64,000 nt of DNA from Rhodopirellula baltica (GTDB taxonomy: Bacteria > Planctomycetota > Planctomycetia > Pirellulales > Pirellulaceae), in contig PPHI01000096.1 in assembly GCA_002901265.1 (NCBI GenBank), positions 1-64,000 on the forward strand. Direction: 5' to 3'. Below the pieces are notes generated by a model that did no database searches, was not told where the DNA came from, and saw nothing but the letters and a program-made list of their open reading frames with translations. The stretch's first letter is position 1, and each line of letters starts with the position of its first letter. The translations under genes and the position numbers were made by a program. This document shows positions 9,271-19,017 of this stretch, piece by piece.

Positions 9271-10276
9271 CGTGAGACTCCGATCCGAAGGCTGATTGAT
9301 CGACACTGTCTTGATCGGTACTGTATTGATCGACACTGAACGGTGCGAACGTTTCAGGCATCGGAGTGCTCGAAAGCCAAAGCCAAATCGTATAGTCGAC
9401 TGGAAATACCAGGTCTGTCTCGCCAGACGTTTCTAAGTTGGTGCTCACCAAAGTCGACGACAACCGGCCACGCTTGTTTGCTGGGGCTAGATTGTTCGCT
9501 GGGGCTAGACGGAGGTCGTATTGCTGCTTGGGGGCCGTGCTAGACGAAGAGCGGAATCGATAGCTGGAATGAGTTGAGGTCGTTTTAAAACACGTTTGTT
9601 GGTCGACTTTGAGTGAGAGGGTAACAAACCCACTCTCCTGCCGAACATTGGACTGGGTCAGGACAATGTCGTGGATCCCCGGCGAGAGTTGAATTTCACC
9701 GGGCAACGCGTCAAATGGCGACTGATCGAGCCATTGCTGATGATCTAAGTCCGAGCGTCCTTCCCTGGGAAAGGAATCTTTCACGGAGACCGCCGTACGC
9801 AGGAACACCGGGGGTTCTTCGGGAACGGAAATTCGATACGACCAAACGTGAGAATTCGGATCTTCCTTTAGAACCGGAAACAGGCGGAGGCCGATCGAAT
9901 CTGGTTTTGGCACCACTTCGTGATAGCGGGATTGGATTTTCTCGAAAGCGGTGACCGCGTTCCTGTGGACCTCTGCGACTTCATGGAAGTAGTCCATGCG
10001 ACCATCCGCATCAGCGAGCAAGCCGGTGGCTTGGTCTAGGTCAAGTTTGGCGAGCTTGAGATGTTGCGCGGCGGAAAGCAATGCCGCACGTGATCGTTGC
10101 AATTCCTGTTTGCCGCGGATGACAAGCATCGCCAAGGCAACCAAAAAGGTGATTCCCAGCAGGTCCCGAATACCGAATTTCAATTGCTTCCCCACCCGTT
10201 GGCGTTTGCGTCGCGAAATCGTGTTTTGGGAATTGTAGCCCTGATGATTGATCACCGCGAACGGAGGGGATCGCAA
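9263..10276 (-). CDS. Membrane-anchored coiled-coil protein, upstream partner of a coupled pair
   Basis: The protein has 337 residues. A basic N-terminus leads into a membrane helix (KFGIRDLLGITFLVALAMLV), an 'IRDLL' N-terminal anchor type I associate with planctomycete envelope proteins. A coiled coil (ELQRSRAALLSAAQHLKLAK) and a beta-rich extracytoplasmic part follow. A short direct repeat, LAPANNLAPANK, lies near residue 260. The stop overlaps the next gene's start by 8 bases. It is divergent from the GH76 gene, with a palindrome (10309-10324) between them. Function unknown. Confidence 0.75.
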   Translation of the reverse strand: MRSPPFAVINHQGYNSQNTISRRKRQRVGKQLKFGIRDLLGITFLVALAMLVIRGKQELQRSRAALLSAAQHLKLAKLDLDQATGLLADADGRMDYFHEVAEVHRNAVTAFEKIQSRYHEVVPKPDSIGLRLFPVLKEDPNSHVWSYRISVPEEPPVFLRTAVSVKDSFPREGRSDLDHQQWLDQSPFDALPGEIQLSPGIHDIVLTQSNVRQESGFVTLSLKVDQQTCFKTTSTHSSYRFRSSSSTAPKQQYDLRLAPANNLAPANKRGRLSSTLVSTNLETSGETDLVFPVDYTIWLWLSSTPMPETFAPFSVDQYSTDQDSVDQSAFGSESHDD

Positions 10277-10308
10277 TGCTAGTGCTGTGATGAAATCCGG
10301 ACGGGGCT

Positions 10309-10324
10309 GTTAACGTGCGTTAAC
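10309..10324. promoter_or_regulatory. GTTAACG-TG-CGTTAAC palindrome in a divergent promoter region
   Basis: This is a perfect 16-bp dyad with 7-bp arms. It lies 33 bases upstream of the minus-strand coiled-coil pair and 240 bases upstream of the GH76 gene. Its size and place suit a repressor or activator site. No regulator gene is adjacent. Confidence 0.35.
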
Positions 10325-10563
10325 GCAACGATGTGTTTGGGGCAAAGTGATTTCATGTTTTTTTAAGCAGCGAGTCAGTTCTTCGTGCGGTCTCCACGTC
10401 CGATTTCCGGGGGGAGCCACGTTCGCCAAGAAACCCCACATCATGTCCGAATTTCGCAAAGATGCGGCAATTTATTACAAGACGGATTTGCCCAAACAGC
10501 TTACAACCTCCAGCATGTCACGTGCCCGGTGAACGGGCCCTACCTACACTTCTTCAGTTGACG

Positions 10564-11706
10564 ATGACAAAAACAATCACATGCATCGCCCTTGCCTGGC
10601 TTTGCAGCTTCACCTTGGTTCCGGCCTTTGCACAGCAACCCGCCGAAAACACTAGCGACGTCTACAAACAAGAGATGGAGTCGCTGAACGCGGCGATCCA
10701 AAAGCATCTTTATGACGAAGCGTCTGGCAACTATTTGCTGGTCGTTGATCCCGATAAACGCGAGCGGAAAGACGGGTACCTTCGTGAGTACACGTACATT
10801 TGGTCCTTGTGCGCGCTGTTCCAGGCGGCCAACGAGATCGAGAAAGTCGATCCGGAAAGCAAGATGGTCGATCAGTTGATCGAAAGCATGAAACCGTACT
10901 GGGATCCTGCTCCGCCAATCGCCGGCTATTCCGATTACTTGATGGACTTGAAGCCTGGCGAGCGATATTACGACGACAACCAATGGATCGGTATCACCGC
11001 ATTGGACGCGTACGAGCGTACCGGTAAAAAGTCGTACTTGGAACTCGGGAAGTCGATGTATGACTTCATGATGGGCGGATACGATGATGTGCTCGGCGGC
11101 GGGATTTACTGGAAAGACACTTCCAAGGACACCAAGAATACCTGTTCGAACGGTCCCGGCGTGTTGGTCGCGTTGCAGATGTACTTGGCCACCAAGGATC
11201 AAAAGTACCTCGATTCGGCCCTGAAGATTTACGACTGGACCAACGAGAAGTTGCAGACGCCATCGAAGTTGTACTACGACAACATCAACACCAAAGACGG
11301 TGGCATCAACAAAGCGATCTTTTCGTACAACACGGGTACAATGTTGCAAGCGAACGTGTACCTGTACGAAATCACTGGCGAGAAGAAGTACCTCGATGAA
11401 GCGAACGCGATCGCGGAAAGCTCGCTGGATCACTTCTATGGCCGTGGACGTTTTCGGGACGACTACTGGTTCAACGCTGTTTTGCTTCGTGCGTACCAGC
11501 ACCTGCTGAAACACAATCCGGACATGAAGTACATTCGCGGGTTCCAACGTTGCCTCGATAACTCGCTTCGCTACGCCAAGAACGAGCAAGGCTTGGTTCA
11601 ACGACGCGGTGAAGTCCGCAACCTTGTCGATCAAGGCGGGCTGTTGGAAATCCTGGCCCGTTTCGCTTGGTTGGAAAAACACTACGATCTGACGACCAAG
11701 CAATAG
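10564..11706 (+). CDS. Glycoside hydrolase family 76 protein (endo-alpha-1,6-mannanase type), secreted
   Basis: The start at 10564 gives a 380-residue protein with signal peptide MTKTITCIALAWLCSFTLVP and cleavage after AFA. The frame is open further upstream, but that translation looks non-coding. The mature protein is an (alpha/alpha)6-barrel of GH76 type. The consecutive aspartates in GERYYDDNQWIG (about residue 140) match the catalytic Asp pair, and GGGIYWKD, NGPGVLVALQMY and FSYNTGTMLQANVYLYE are family blocks. Known members cleave alpha-1,6-mannan backbones. Here the likely target is external polysaccharide, but the exact substrate cannot be read from sequence. Confidence 0.88.
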   Translation: MTKTITCIALAWLCSFTLVPAFAQQPAENTSDVYKQEMESLNAAIQKHLYDEASGNYLLVVDPDKRERKDGYLREYTYIWSLCALFQAANEIEKVDPESKMVDQLIESMKPYWDPAPPIAGYSDYLMDLKPGERYYDDNQWIGITALDAYERTGKKSYLELGKSMYDFMMGGYDDVLGGGIYWKDTSKDTKNTCSNGPGVLVALQMYLATKDQKYLDSALKIYDWTNEKLQTPSKLYYDNINTKDGGINKAIFSYNTGTMLQANVYLYEITGEKKYLDEANAIAESSLDHFYGRGRFRDDYWFNAVLLRAYQHLLKHNPDMKYIRGFQRCLDNSLRYAKNEQGLVQRRGEVRNLVDQGGLLEILARFAWLEKHYDLTTKQ

Positions 11707-11901
11707 TCTGCTCTCGTTGCGTTTCATTGCCAAACTGGACAGGGTGCGAGTTTCAACTCGCACCCTGTTTGCTTGCTGGCCCAACGCTTGTCGCCGCTCT
11801 CTCCTATGAACCCTGCCCCACCTCTTGATGCCGCCATGCGACATTTCTCTGCTTCCGACGTTGATTCGCACGTTACGCTTCGCGAGCCATTGGGTTCGCG
11901 G

Positions 11902-14900
11902 ATGAACGCGCTGGTGCGCGCTTGGCTACTTGTTGTTTGCGGATTGCTTGGGACTTGCACGATGCTGACTCGGGCATCGGATGCGGCCGAGTTGCCAGCC
12001 GGATTTAGCGAGACCAAGGTTGCTGAAGGTTTAAACCCAACAACGATGGCGTTTGCACCTGACGGACGACTGTTTCTTTGCGAGAAACAGGGGCGGATCC
12101 TGATCATCGAAGATGGCAAGGTGTTGGAGACACCACTGATCGACTTTTCGGAGCAGGTCGACGGTTGGAACGAACGTGGACTTGGCGGTCTGTGCTTTGA
12201 TCCCGAGTTTTCCAGCAACGGATACATCTACCTTTACTACACCGCTAAAGCACCGTCGCACAATCGCGTCAGTCGATTCACCGTTGTTGGGAACACCGCT
12301 GCAAAAGCCAGCGAGCAGGTGATTTTTGAGATCGACAATTTGTCCAAAATCGGCTGGCATAACGGTGGTGGGATCTGCTTCGGCAAAGACGGCAAGCTCT
12401 ACATCGCGACGGGTGAAAACGCCAACGGCGACAACGCACAGAACCCAAGCAATCTGCTTGGAAAGTTGCTACGCATCAATCGCGACGGTTCGATCCCCAG
12501 CGACAATCCGAATAACGGCAAATTCCGCGATCGCAATCAAGCCATCGTCGCTCTCGGATTTCGTAACCCGTTTGCGATGACGGCGCATCCGGAGAACGGG
12601 ACGATCTTTATCTGCAATGTGGGTGCGAAGTACGAAGAGATCGAACGCTATGACAGCGACGTCACGCCACAGCATGTGAACTATGGTTGGCCCAATTTGG
12701 ACGGACCACGCGGCGGGCAGTATGGCCCAGAAGGGTATCGCGACCCGGCGTACGCTTATGACCATGGCAGTGGTCAAGGAACGGCGTTGTGCGGCGGCGA
12801 CTTTTATGTCGTGGACGGTGACACGCCGCCGGCATTCCCGGCAGAGTACCACGGGGCGTATTTTTTCAGCGACTATGGTGGCTGGATCAAGTACATCGAT
12901 CCGTTTTTGCCCGAGGTCCGACACGACTTTGCAACCAAGATTGCTCGTCCGATCGATGTCGAAATCGCCCCGGACGGATCTCTGTGGTATCTCGCTCGAG
13001 CCGGGAAAGGCGGCGGATCTGATGAAGACAATACCGCGACAACAAACGGTTCGCTTTGGCGAGTGGAATGGACCGGGCGTGGCGCTGCGACGCAGTTGAA
13101 GTTCCTTTCCCAGCGAGCTTCGGCGAACGTCGGTGGCTTGATCGGTCCGGCTGTACAAGTCGCCGTGCAAAACGCGAAAGGCGAAACGATCACATCGTCG
13201 AAAGCTTGGGTGACGTTAAAGATCAAAGGCCATGAGGCAAAAGAGGCCGCGATCGCAGCGAAGCTTTCGGGCACAATCGTTCGACAAGCGATCGATGGAG
13301 TCGCGACGTTTGATGATTTGCGAATTGATCGGTCGATCGGTGAGTTGGCGATTGAGTGCAGTAGCGAAGGTTTGGCGTCAGCTTCTAGCGAAGTGTTTGA
13401 GGTCGCAGCGAAAGTCGATTTGCCGTCGATCACGCCGCGAAGCAGCACTTACAGTGGACCGGTGCATGTGCAGATCGAGTGTGCGACAGAAGATGCGGTG
13501 ATCCATTTCACCACCGACGGGACGATGCCGACGACCGCGTCACCGGTCTATCGTGAACCGTTTCTACTGACCAACAGCAGTATGGTGCACGCGATCGCTA
13601 CACGTTCTGACCTTGCCGACAGCGATCGCGCGAACGCCCTTTTGACGATCAGCGACGAGAAAGCGTATGGGATGGACTTCCGTCCGGAAGTGACTGGTGT
13701 TTCGATGCCGCCGGCTAACGGTCCGGAGATACCAACAACGTTGACGGCAACCGGTCTGTTTAGCGATGTGGCATCATTGAACGTAGCCGCTGGCGTCGTG
13801 CCCTATGACGTCAACAGCCCGCTTTGGTCGGACGGCGCAGACAAAACACGTTGGGTTGCGCTGCCGGCTCGTGGACGGATCAAATTCGCTGACCAAGGCG
13901 AGTATCAGTGGCCGGGCGGAACGATGTTCATCAAGCACTTTGAATTGGTGGTCAACGAAAGCACTAAGCAGAAGCGACGCTTGGAAACGCGTGTCCTGGT
14001 GGTTGATGAAACGGGTTACGGTTACGGGGTGACTTACAAATGGCGTGGCGACAATGCTGACGCCGATTTGCTGACCGAAGGATTGGACGAAGAGATCGAG
14101 ATTGTTGGCAAGGACGGGCAGACGCGTCAGCAGACGTGGCACTACCCGTCACAGCAAGAGTGTTTGCAGTGTCACACGGTTAAGTCTGGTTTTGTGCTTG
14201 GGCCAAGTACTCGGCAGCTGAACCTTGAGCACCGTTATCCGTCGGGGCGAGTCGACAATCAGCTTCGCACGTGGAACTATCTGCAAATGTTTCAAAGCGA
14301 CATCGATGAGGACCGCGTCGCAGGATTCGAAAAGCTGGTGCGTGTGGATGACCCCAGTGCGAGCTTGGAGCATCGAGTGCGTTCTTATTTCGACGCCAAT
14401 TGCGCGTTTTGCCATCGGCCTGGTGGGACGGGGGCTCAGTGGGATGCTCGCTACCTGACTGAACTTGCCGATCAACACAACATCAACGGTGCGGTCCGCG
14501 AAACGTTTGGGATCCCTGGGGCAAAAATTGTCTCTCCGGGTGACTTGAAACAGTCGATCATGCACCTGCGATTGACCTCGTCACAGTTGACGCAACGAAT
14601 GCCTCCCGTCGGCCGAAACGTAGTCGATGTGAAAGCGGTAGATGCGATTTCCGAGTGGATCGAAACGCTGGAACCGGCAGCAGCGAACGGGATCGTTTCG
14701 GGCAAGGTCTATTACCTGACAGCCAAACACAGCAACAAGCGTTTGGGGATCTCTGGCGATCAACTTGGCGCCGATGGTGCGACGGCACGGCAGTCCAGTC
14801 CTGCCGCGTCGAAGGAGAAGCAGGATGCGAATCAACGCTGGCAGTTAGACGAGATGGGGAATGGATGGTGGCGTCTGACGAACGTCGCGAGCGGCAAGGT

Positions 14901-15150
14901 GCTGGATGTACCAAGCGGCTCGAAATCAAACAGCACCGCGTTGCAGCAGTACCGTGACAACGGAGGCGACAATCAGCGGTGGGCGTTAACTCGGACCAAC
15001 GACGGATACTTTGTGATCACATCAAAGGTCAGCGGAAAGAACGTTGACGTGGATGGAGTCAGCCGGGCGGACGGCGCGGAGATTCATCAGTACCAGCACA
15101 CTGGCAACGACAATCAACGGTGGAGCATCACGCCGGTGGATCAGGAATAG
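11902..15150 (+). CDS. Secreted fusion: soluble sugar-dehydrogenase propeller, chitobiase-C-like domain, two CxxCH sites and ricin-type lectin
   Basis: The ATG at 11902 opens a 1082-residue protein with signal peptide MNALVRAWLLVVCGLLGTCT. In-frame ATGs lie upstream at 11773 and 11806. Residues about 30-390 form a PQQ-type soluble dehydrogenase propeller (ERGLGGLCFDPEF, WHNGGGICFGKDGKLYIATG, ALGFRNPFA). Near 515-575 is a chitobiase C-terminal-like domain (IHFTTDGTMPTTASPVYREP). Haem c-type sites CLQCH (about 754) and CAFCH (about 834) follow. The last 150 residues are a ricin B-type lectin with QRW repeats. The likely role is oxidation of extracellular sugars with electron transfer to the built-in haem domain, with the lectin tethering the enzyme to polysaccharide. 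The GH76 gene upstream suggests a glycan-use locus. Confidence 0.85.
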   Translation: MNALVRAWLLVVCGLLGTCTMLTRASDAAELPAGFSETKVAEGLNPTTMAFAPDGRLFLCEKQGRILIIEDGKVLETPLIDFSEQVDGWNERGLGGLCFDPEFSSNGYIYLYYTAKAPSHNRVSRFTVVGNTAAKASEQVIFEIDNLSKIGWHNGGGICFGKDGKLYIATGENANGDNAQNPSNLLGKLLRINRDGSIPSDNPNNGKFRDRNQAIVALGFRNPFAMTAHPENGTIFICNVGAKYEEIERYDSDVTPQHVNYGWPNLDGPRGGQYGPEGYRDPAYAYDHGSGQGTALCGGDFYVVDGDTPPAFPAEYHGAYFFSDYGGWIKYIDPFLPEVRHDFATKIARPIDVEIAPDGSLWYLARAGKGGGSDEDNTATTNGSLWRVEWTGRGAATQLKFLSQRASANVGGLIGPAVQVAVQNAKGETITSSKAWVTLKIKGHEAKEAAIAAKLSGTIVRQAIDGVATFDDLRIDRSIGELAIECSSEGLASASSEVFEVAAKVDLPSITPRSSTYSGPVHVQIECATEDAVIHFTTDGTMPTTASPVYREPFLLTNSSMVHAIATRSDLADSDRANALLTISDEKAYGMDFRPEVTGVSMPPANGPEIPTTLTATGLFSDVASLNVAAGVVPYDVNSPLWSDGADKTRWVALPARGRIKFADQGEYQWPGGTMFIKHFELVVNESTKQKRRLETRVLVVDETGYGYGVTYKWRGDNADADLLTEGLDEEIEIVGKDGQTRQQTWHYPSQQECLQCHTVKSGFVLGPSTRQLNLEHRYPSGRVDNQLRTWNYLQMFQSDIDEDRVAGFEKLVRVDDPSASLEHRVRSYFDANCAFCHRPGGTGAQWDARYLTELADQHNINGAVRETFGIPGAKIVSPGDLKQSIMHLRLTSSQLTQRMPPVGRNVVDVKAVDAISEWIETLEPAAANGIVSGKVYYLTAKHSNKRLGISGDQLGADGATARQSSPAASKEKQDANQRWQLDEMGNGWWRLTNVASGKVLDVPSGSKSNSTALQQYRDNGGDNQRWALTRTNDGYFVITSKVSGKNVDVDGVSRADGAEIHQYQHTGNDNQRWSITPVDQE

Positions 15151-15193
15151 TCCTACGCTAGATTCAGCGAGCAACGGACAAATCGACCCATTG

Positions 15194-15500
15194 TCGCCTT
15201 TCGCTCCGCGAAAGTAGCGTTCTTCAAACAGCCGACTGGCAAAATTTTGTAAGCACATGCACCAAAGTTGCGGTGCGTAGGATTCGCGCGACCGCCTGGT
15301 ATAGATCGCAGTCGATGAACTTGGGGCTGATCGGTTCGTCATCGCGGATTGGTCTGAACAGCAGACTTGTTTGACAGTGCAGCGGTAAATCGCGGAGTCA
15401 CCGAAACCCCCTCATCCCCAGCCTTTCTCCCCCAACTACGACCAAGAGCAAGGCTCTCATTCGCCCTTGGGGGAGAAGGGAGCCAGAGTTTGGATTGTGG
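15194..15500. repeat. Long intergenic direct repeat, copy 1
   Basis: This copy begins TCGCCTTTCGCTCCGCGAAA and matches 15681-15985 over most of its length, with a few substitutions and a divergent patch after the first 31 bases. Its right end holds a long inverted repeat: CCTTTCTCCCCCAA near 15423 and TTGGGGGAGAAGG near 15467. No gene is visible between 15151 and 16184. Such units are typical of mobile, non-autonomous planctomycete repeats (inference). Confidence 0.75.
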
Positions 15501-15680
15501 GCGTTTGATCAAGGGGAGCGTGGCATGGGGATACGCACTGAAATTGGTTGCGACCGAAATGCGCCGTCATCAATGATCTGGTGGGGCGATTGCCGGGTTG
15601 CAAAGATGTGCCACCGATGCCGTGTCGGAGCTTTCCCGTGGTTTGGGTTAAATGGTAGCAGTAGATTGATCTATCCATAG

Positions 15681-15985
15681 TCGCCTTTCGCTCCGCGAAA
15701 GTAGCGTTCTTCTTGCATGCCGTTAGGCGATGCTTTGCAGGTGCACGCACGAAAGTTGCGGTGCGTAGGATTCGCGCGACCGCCTGGTATAGATCGCAGT
15801 CGATGAACTTGGGGCTGATCGGTTAGTCATCGCGGATTGGTCTGAACTGCAGACTTGTTTGACAGCGCAGCGGTAAATCGCGGAGTCTCCGAAACCCCCT
15901 CATCCCCAGCCCTTCTCCCCCAAGTACGAACAAGAGCAAGGCTCTCGTTCGCCCTTGGGGGAGAAGGGGGCCAGAGTTTGGTTTA
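15681..15985. repeat. Long intergenic direct repeat, copy 2
   Basis: This is the second copy of the repeat starting at 15194, offset by 487 bp. Shared blocks include GGTGCGTAGGATTCGCGCGA, ATCGCAGTCGATGAACTTGG and the CTTCTCCCCCAAG...CTTGGGGGAGAAG inverted repeat. A third, badly decayed partial copy lies at about 16005-16100 (CGCAGTCGATGAAGTTGGG). Confidence 0.75.
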
Positions 15986-16184
15986 GGGCGTTTGGGACGC
16001 ATACCGTTCGGCGATGCTTTATATGTGTACGCACGAAAGGTGCAGTGCGTTGGATGCTCGCGAACGTCTGAATTTAATCGCAGTCGATGAAGTTGGGAGA
16101 TACGTTGCGGTGTTTGGTTTGGGATGCTGGGCAGATGGCGACTTTGGGAGAGAACTTGATTGAGTATCGACAGACCGCTATCCG

Positions 16185-17255
16185 TTAATCGTTGAGCAAC
16201 TCGAAGGTTGCAACTTGGCCGTCTTTGCCGGCTAGGAAGCCGGTTCCCGTTTTCTTGTCGACTCGCAGTGTGTAGTAACTGCCGGTTGATAGGTTGCCCC
16301 AGGTTTTGCCGGCGTCTTCGGAGTAGGCGACGCCGGTTCGGCCGCAGGTGATCAGTCGGCCTTCTCCTAGGGATTGAACACAGGCTTTGTGTGGCATGCT
16401 GACGCCGGTGGCGTTGTGCCAGGTCTTGCCACCGTCGGTGGAGGTGGCGACGTTGTTTTCGGATTGCTCCGGTTCGAGGTAGTTGCCACCGATCACGACG
16501 GCGCGATCGTCGTCGATCAGGTCGATTGAAAAGATGCCGGACGACTCGTTGCCGCTGCGAATTGGCGTTGAGAATGCCTGCCACGTCTTGCCTTCGTCGG
16601 TTGACTTCCATACCCGTGCGACCGAACCGCCGGTTGCGATCCAGATGCTCTGGCCCCGCGCGACAATACTGGTGCCGCTCGCTGCGAAAGCGTATTCACC
16701 CTCGGCAAGTTTTGGACGCTGAGACAATGGTAAGTGATGCCACGTTTTGCCGGCGTTGTTTGTTCGATAAAGGTCGAGGTGTCCTTCCAATGGGTCGCCG
16801 AACAACCATCCCGTTTGGCCGTCTGCGAGGAACGCCATTCCGTCGAAGAAACCTTGCGGATCCGAATTGACCAGGACGGTTTGCCAGGTTTGGCCATTGT
16901 CTTCTGAGCGAAAGATCTTTGATGCCGAGCCCGCACCGATGCTCATCAACAGCACCGTGCCATCAGGCAAAATTTCGATGTCGCGAAAGTCTGGCTTTTC
17001 TGAATCTGTAGCAGAAGTATCCGGCACTGTGATTTGTTGCCAGGTTTGGCCGGCATCCGTAGTTCGAATCACGGTCCCTCCCGTTCCCCCGAGCCAGGCT
17101 TCTCGGGCGCCATGCATCGCCATGCCACGGAACGACGCGTCGACTCCACTCGTTAGTGGTCGAAGAGCAATTGCATTGGGGGAACGCTGTGCCAAGGCAG
17201 TCGGTGCGGGCGCGGCCAACAGCGTCAACAAGACCAATGTGATAGGAAACTTCAT
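16185..17255 (-). CDS. Secreted Asp-box (BNR) beta-propeller protein, Ycf48/sialidase-like
   Basis: From the ATG at 17255 the protein has 356 residues with signal peptide MKFPITLVLLTLLAAPAPTA. At least six Asp-box motifs (S/T-x-D-x-G-x-T-W) are visible: TTDAGQTW, SEDNGQTW, TNNAGKTW, STDEGKTW, STDGGKTW and SEDAGKTW. These define a six- or seven-bladed propeller of the Ycf48/photosystem-assembly-like or sialidase superfamily. No sialidase catalytic arginine triad is evident, so this is more likely a binding protein. No photosynthesis genes are present, so the photosystem link is nominal only. The gene stands alone. The 328-bp gap to the next gene holds nothing else I can support. Confidence 0.85.
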   Translation of the reverse strand: MKFPITLVLLTLLAAPAPTALAQRSPNAIALRPLTSGVDASFRGMAMHGAREAWLGGTGGTVIRTTDAGQTWQQITVPDTSATDSEKPDFRDIEILPDGTVLLMSIGAGSASKIFRSEDNGQTWQTVLVNSDPQGFFDGMAFLADGQTGWLFGDPLEGHLDLYRTNNAGKTWHHLPLSQRPKLAEGEYAFAASGTSIVARGQSIWIATGGSVARVWKSTDEGKTWQAFSTPIRSGNESSGIFSIDLIDDDRAVVIGGNYLEPEQSENNVATSTDGGKTWHNATGVSMPHKACVQSLGEGRLITCGRTGVAYSEDAGKTWGNLSTGSYYTLRVDKKTGTGFLAGKDGQVATFELLND

Positions 17256-17583
17256 TTGTCGCTCAACGGTGGACCAAGTCATGTGGAAAATCAATGATCG
17301 CATCGTATGCAACAAGCTTTGTTTTGCAAGCAGATGTGAATGTGCTATGGCTGGCGGGTGAAAACTGTTCCGCCACAAATGTTGATGCCTTTGAAAGGTA
17401 CTTGCTTTGGCCGAGTAATCCAGGTGTTTTCGTGAGATGCCCCATCACGAGTACTACAGGTTTAGTATCTGTGTATTCCGATCAACATCACCTTGACGAG
17501 CTGTGTTGATCTAGTTAATTGACCCACACTGGGGCAATTTTTATGGAGCGTTCGAAGCGTCCCACCAAGAAAGGAATCGTGTC

Positions 17584-18402
17584 GTGGCCAATAGCAATTT
17601 CAATTCTGCACTGCGGGATTCCGTCGTCACGCACCTCGTTGCGGCGATCGAAGCGACTCCGTTTCGGCAAAGCCCCTTTCCGCATTTGAGTGTTAGCGGT
17701 TTCTTTCCAGCGGATGTGTACGCGACATTGTTGGAATCGTTGCCGCCTCCATCGCACTATCACCCATTTTCGTACAGCAAGCACCACAATACCGAGGGCG
17801 ATAGCAACCGAAAGCGATTCTGTCTGGATCAGGTTTCGCTTGATTCGTTGTCTGGAGGGCTGCGAGAATTTTGGTGCTCGGTGCGAAGTGCGCTTGGGAG
17901 CGTCGAACTGAAGCGAGCTGTGTTTGAAAAATTGAGTTCCGGTTTGGCCTATCGCTATGGATGTAGCCAGAGCGAGGCCGCCGCATTGCCCGGGTTTGCG
18001 TTACCAGAGTTGTTTCACGAAACGGGCGGTTATTGCATCAAGCCACACCCTGATACTCGAAAGAAAGTCGTGACGATGCAAATCGCATTGCCAGACTCTG
18101 AAGATCGCCGCGATCTTGGGACCGAGTTCTATCGACGCAGCACTAACCCGATGGCATGGCTGCGTGAACCGAAAGGCTTCGAGATCGTCAAACGTATGCC
18201 CTTTGTTCCTAACACGGCTTATGCGTTCGTTGTGCTGAACACGATGCGTTTGAAAAGCTGGCATGGCCGCACGACGTTGCCGGTCGAAAGTCCGATCCGC
18301 AACTCGCTGCTGAATATCTGGTACGAAAAGGCAGAGAACGGCAATCAAGAGATCGTTCGCGAAAACGAGGCGAACGACACCGACAGTCGGCTTGTGGCAT
18401 GA
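17584..18402 (+). CDS. Probable 2OG-Fe(II) dioxygenase-fold protein
   Basis: The protein has 272 residues. The start is GTG, with AAGGA 8 bases upstream (17571-17575). FPHLSVSGFFPADVY at about residues 33-47 resembles the N-terminus of bacterial prolyl-hydroxylase-like proteins. The putative iron triad is H-x-D in CIKPHPDTRKKVV (about 157-159) and the histidine of LKSWHGRTTLP (about 223). Arg in IRNSLLNIWY would bind 2-oxoglutarate. Such enzymes hydroxylate proteins, sugars or small molecules, and the target cannot be inferred. The gene is convergent with marC, 3 bases between stops. Confidence 0.65.
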   Translation: MANSNFNSALRDSVVTHLVAAIEATPFRQSPFPHLSVSGFFPADVYATLLESLPPPSHYHPFSYSKHHNTEGDSNRKRFCLDQVSLDSLSGGLREFWCSVRSALGSVELKRAVFEKLSSGLAYRYGCSQSEAAALPGFALPELFHETGGYCIKPHPDTRKKVVTMQIALPDSEDRRDLGTEFYRRSTNPMAWLREPKGFEIVKRMPFVPNTAYAFVVLNTMRLKSWHGRTTLPVESPIRNSLLNIWYEKAENGNQEIVRENEANDTDSRLVA

Positions 18403-18405
18403 GTA

Positions 18406-19017
18406 TTAGAAGCGACCAACCCAGTCGCGAATCCCCAGCATGATCATCTCAATGGAGACTGTGCCGAGGTAGAGCGCGGTGACTCGGCCAGCGATGTCGA
18501 TGTAGTGTTGGATCAGATCCTCGCGGGATGCTCGTACGTAGTCGTGCAGAATTTTTAGCAGCACCATGACCGCGGTTGACGCCGCGACGGCGACGACGAT
18601 TGCCAGGCAGGCCAGCCAGGGAGCGCTGGTCTTGCCAATCACAACACTGGCGCTCAAGGTTCCAGGGCCGATCAGTACCGGCATCGCGATCGCACCGGAG
18701 AGATTGGTGGATTCGCCACGAAGCATCTCGATTGCTGTCGGACCGCGAAACATGAATTGCATGCCGATCAGAAGAAACACCGCGCCGCCGAAAATTTGGA
18801 ACGACGCGAATTCCGCTTGGACAAGTGTTGAAAAAATCGCGTCGCCAGCCAATGCAAAACAGATAAAGACGACAGCGGCGATCGCGGCAGCACGGATGAG
18901 CACGCGGCTGAATTTGGCTCGATCAACCGTTTGAACCACATCGCTTAGGTAAACGATCATTAGGAACGGATTCAGCAGGGCAAGGAGTAGCGAGATCGCT
19001 TGTAGGAATTCCAACAT
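18406..19017 (-). CDS. MarC-family (UPF0056) integral membrane protein
   Basis: From the ATG at 19017 the protein has 203 residues and six predicted membrane helices. Family blocks seen are the N-terminal LLLALLNPFLMIVYLSD, FQIFGGAVFLLIGMQFMF and AIAMPVLIGPGTLSASVVIG. MarC proteins are inner-membrane proteins once linked to multiple antibiotic resistance. That link has been questioned and the transported substrate is unknown. The start is chosen because the extension back to 19164 is not hydrophobic and looks non-coding. Confidence 0.9.
   Translation of the reverse strand: MLEFLQAISLLLALLNPFLMIVYLSDVVQTVDRAKFSRVLIRAAAIAAVVFICFALAGDAIFSTLVQAEFASFQIFGGAVFLLIGMQFMFRGPTAIEMLRGESTNLSGAIAMPVLIGPGTLSASVVIGKTSAPWLACLAIVVAVAASTAVMVLLKILHDYVRASREDLIQHYIDIAGRVTALYLGTVSIEMIMLGIRDWVGRF

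Noticed and set aside
10540-11871. 443-codon minus-strand frame opposite the GH76 gene
   Set aside because: The plus-strand frame has a signal peptide and clear GH76 motifs. The antisense frame has no recognisable domain.
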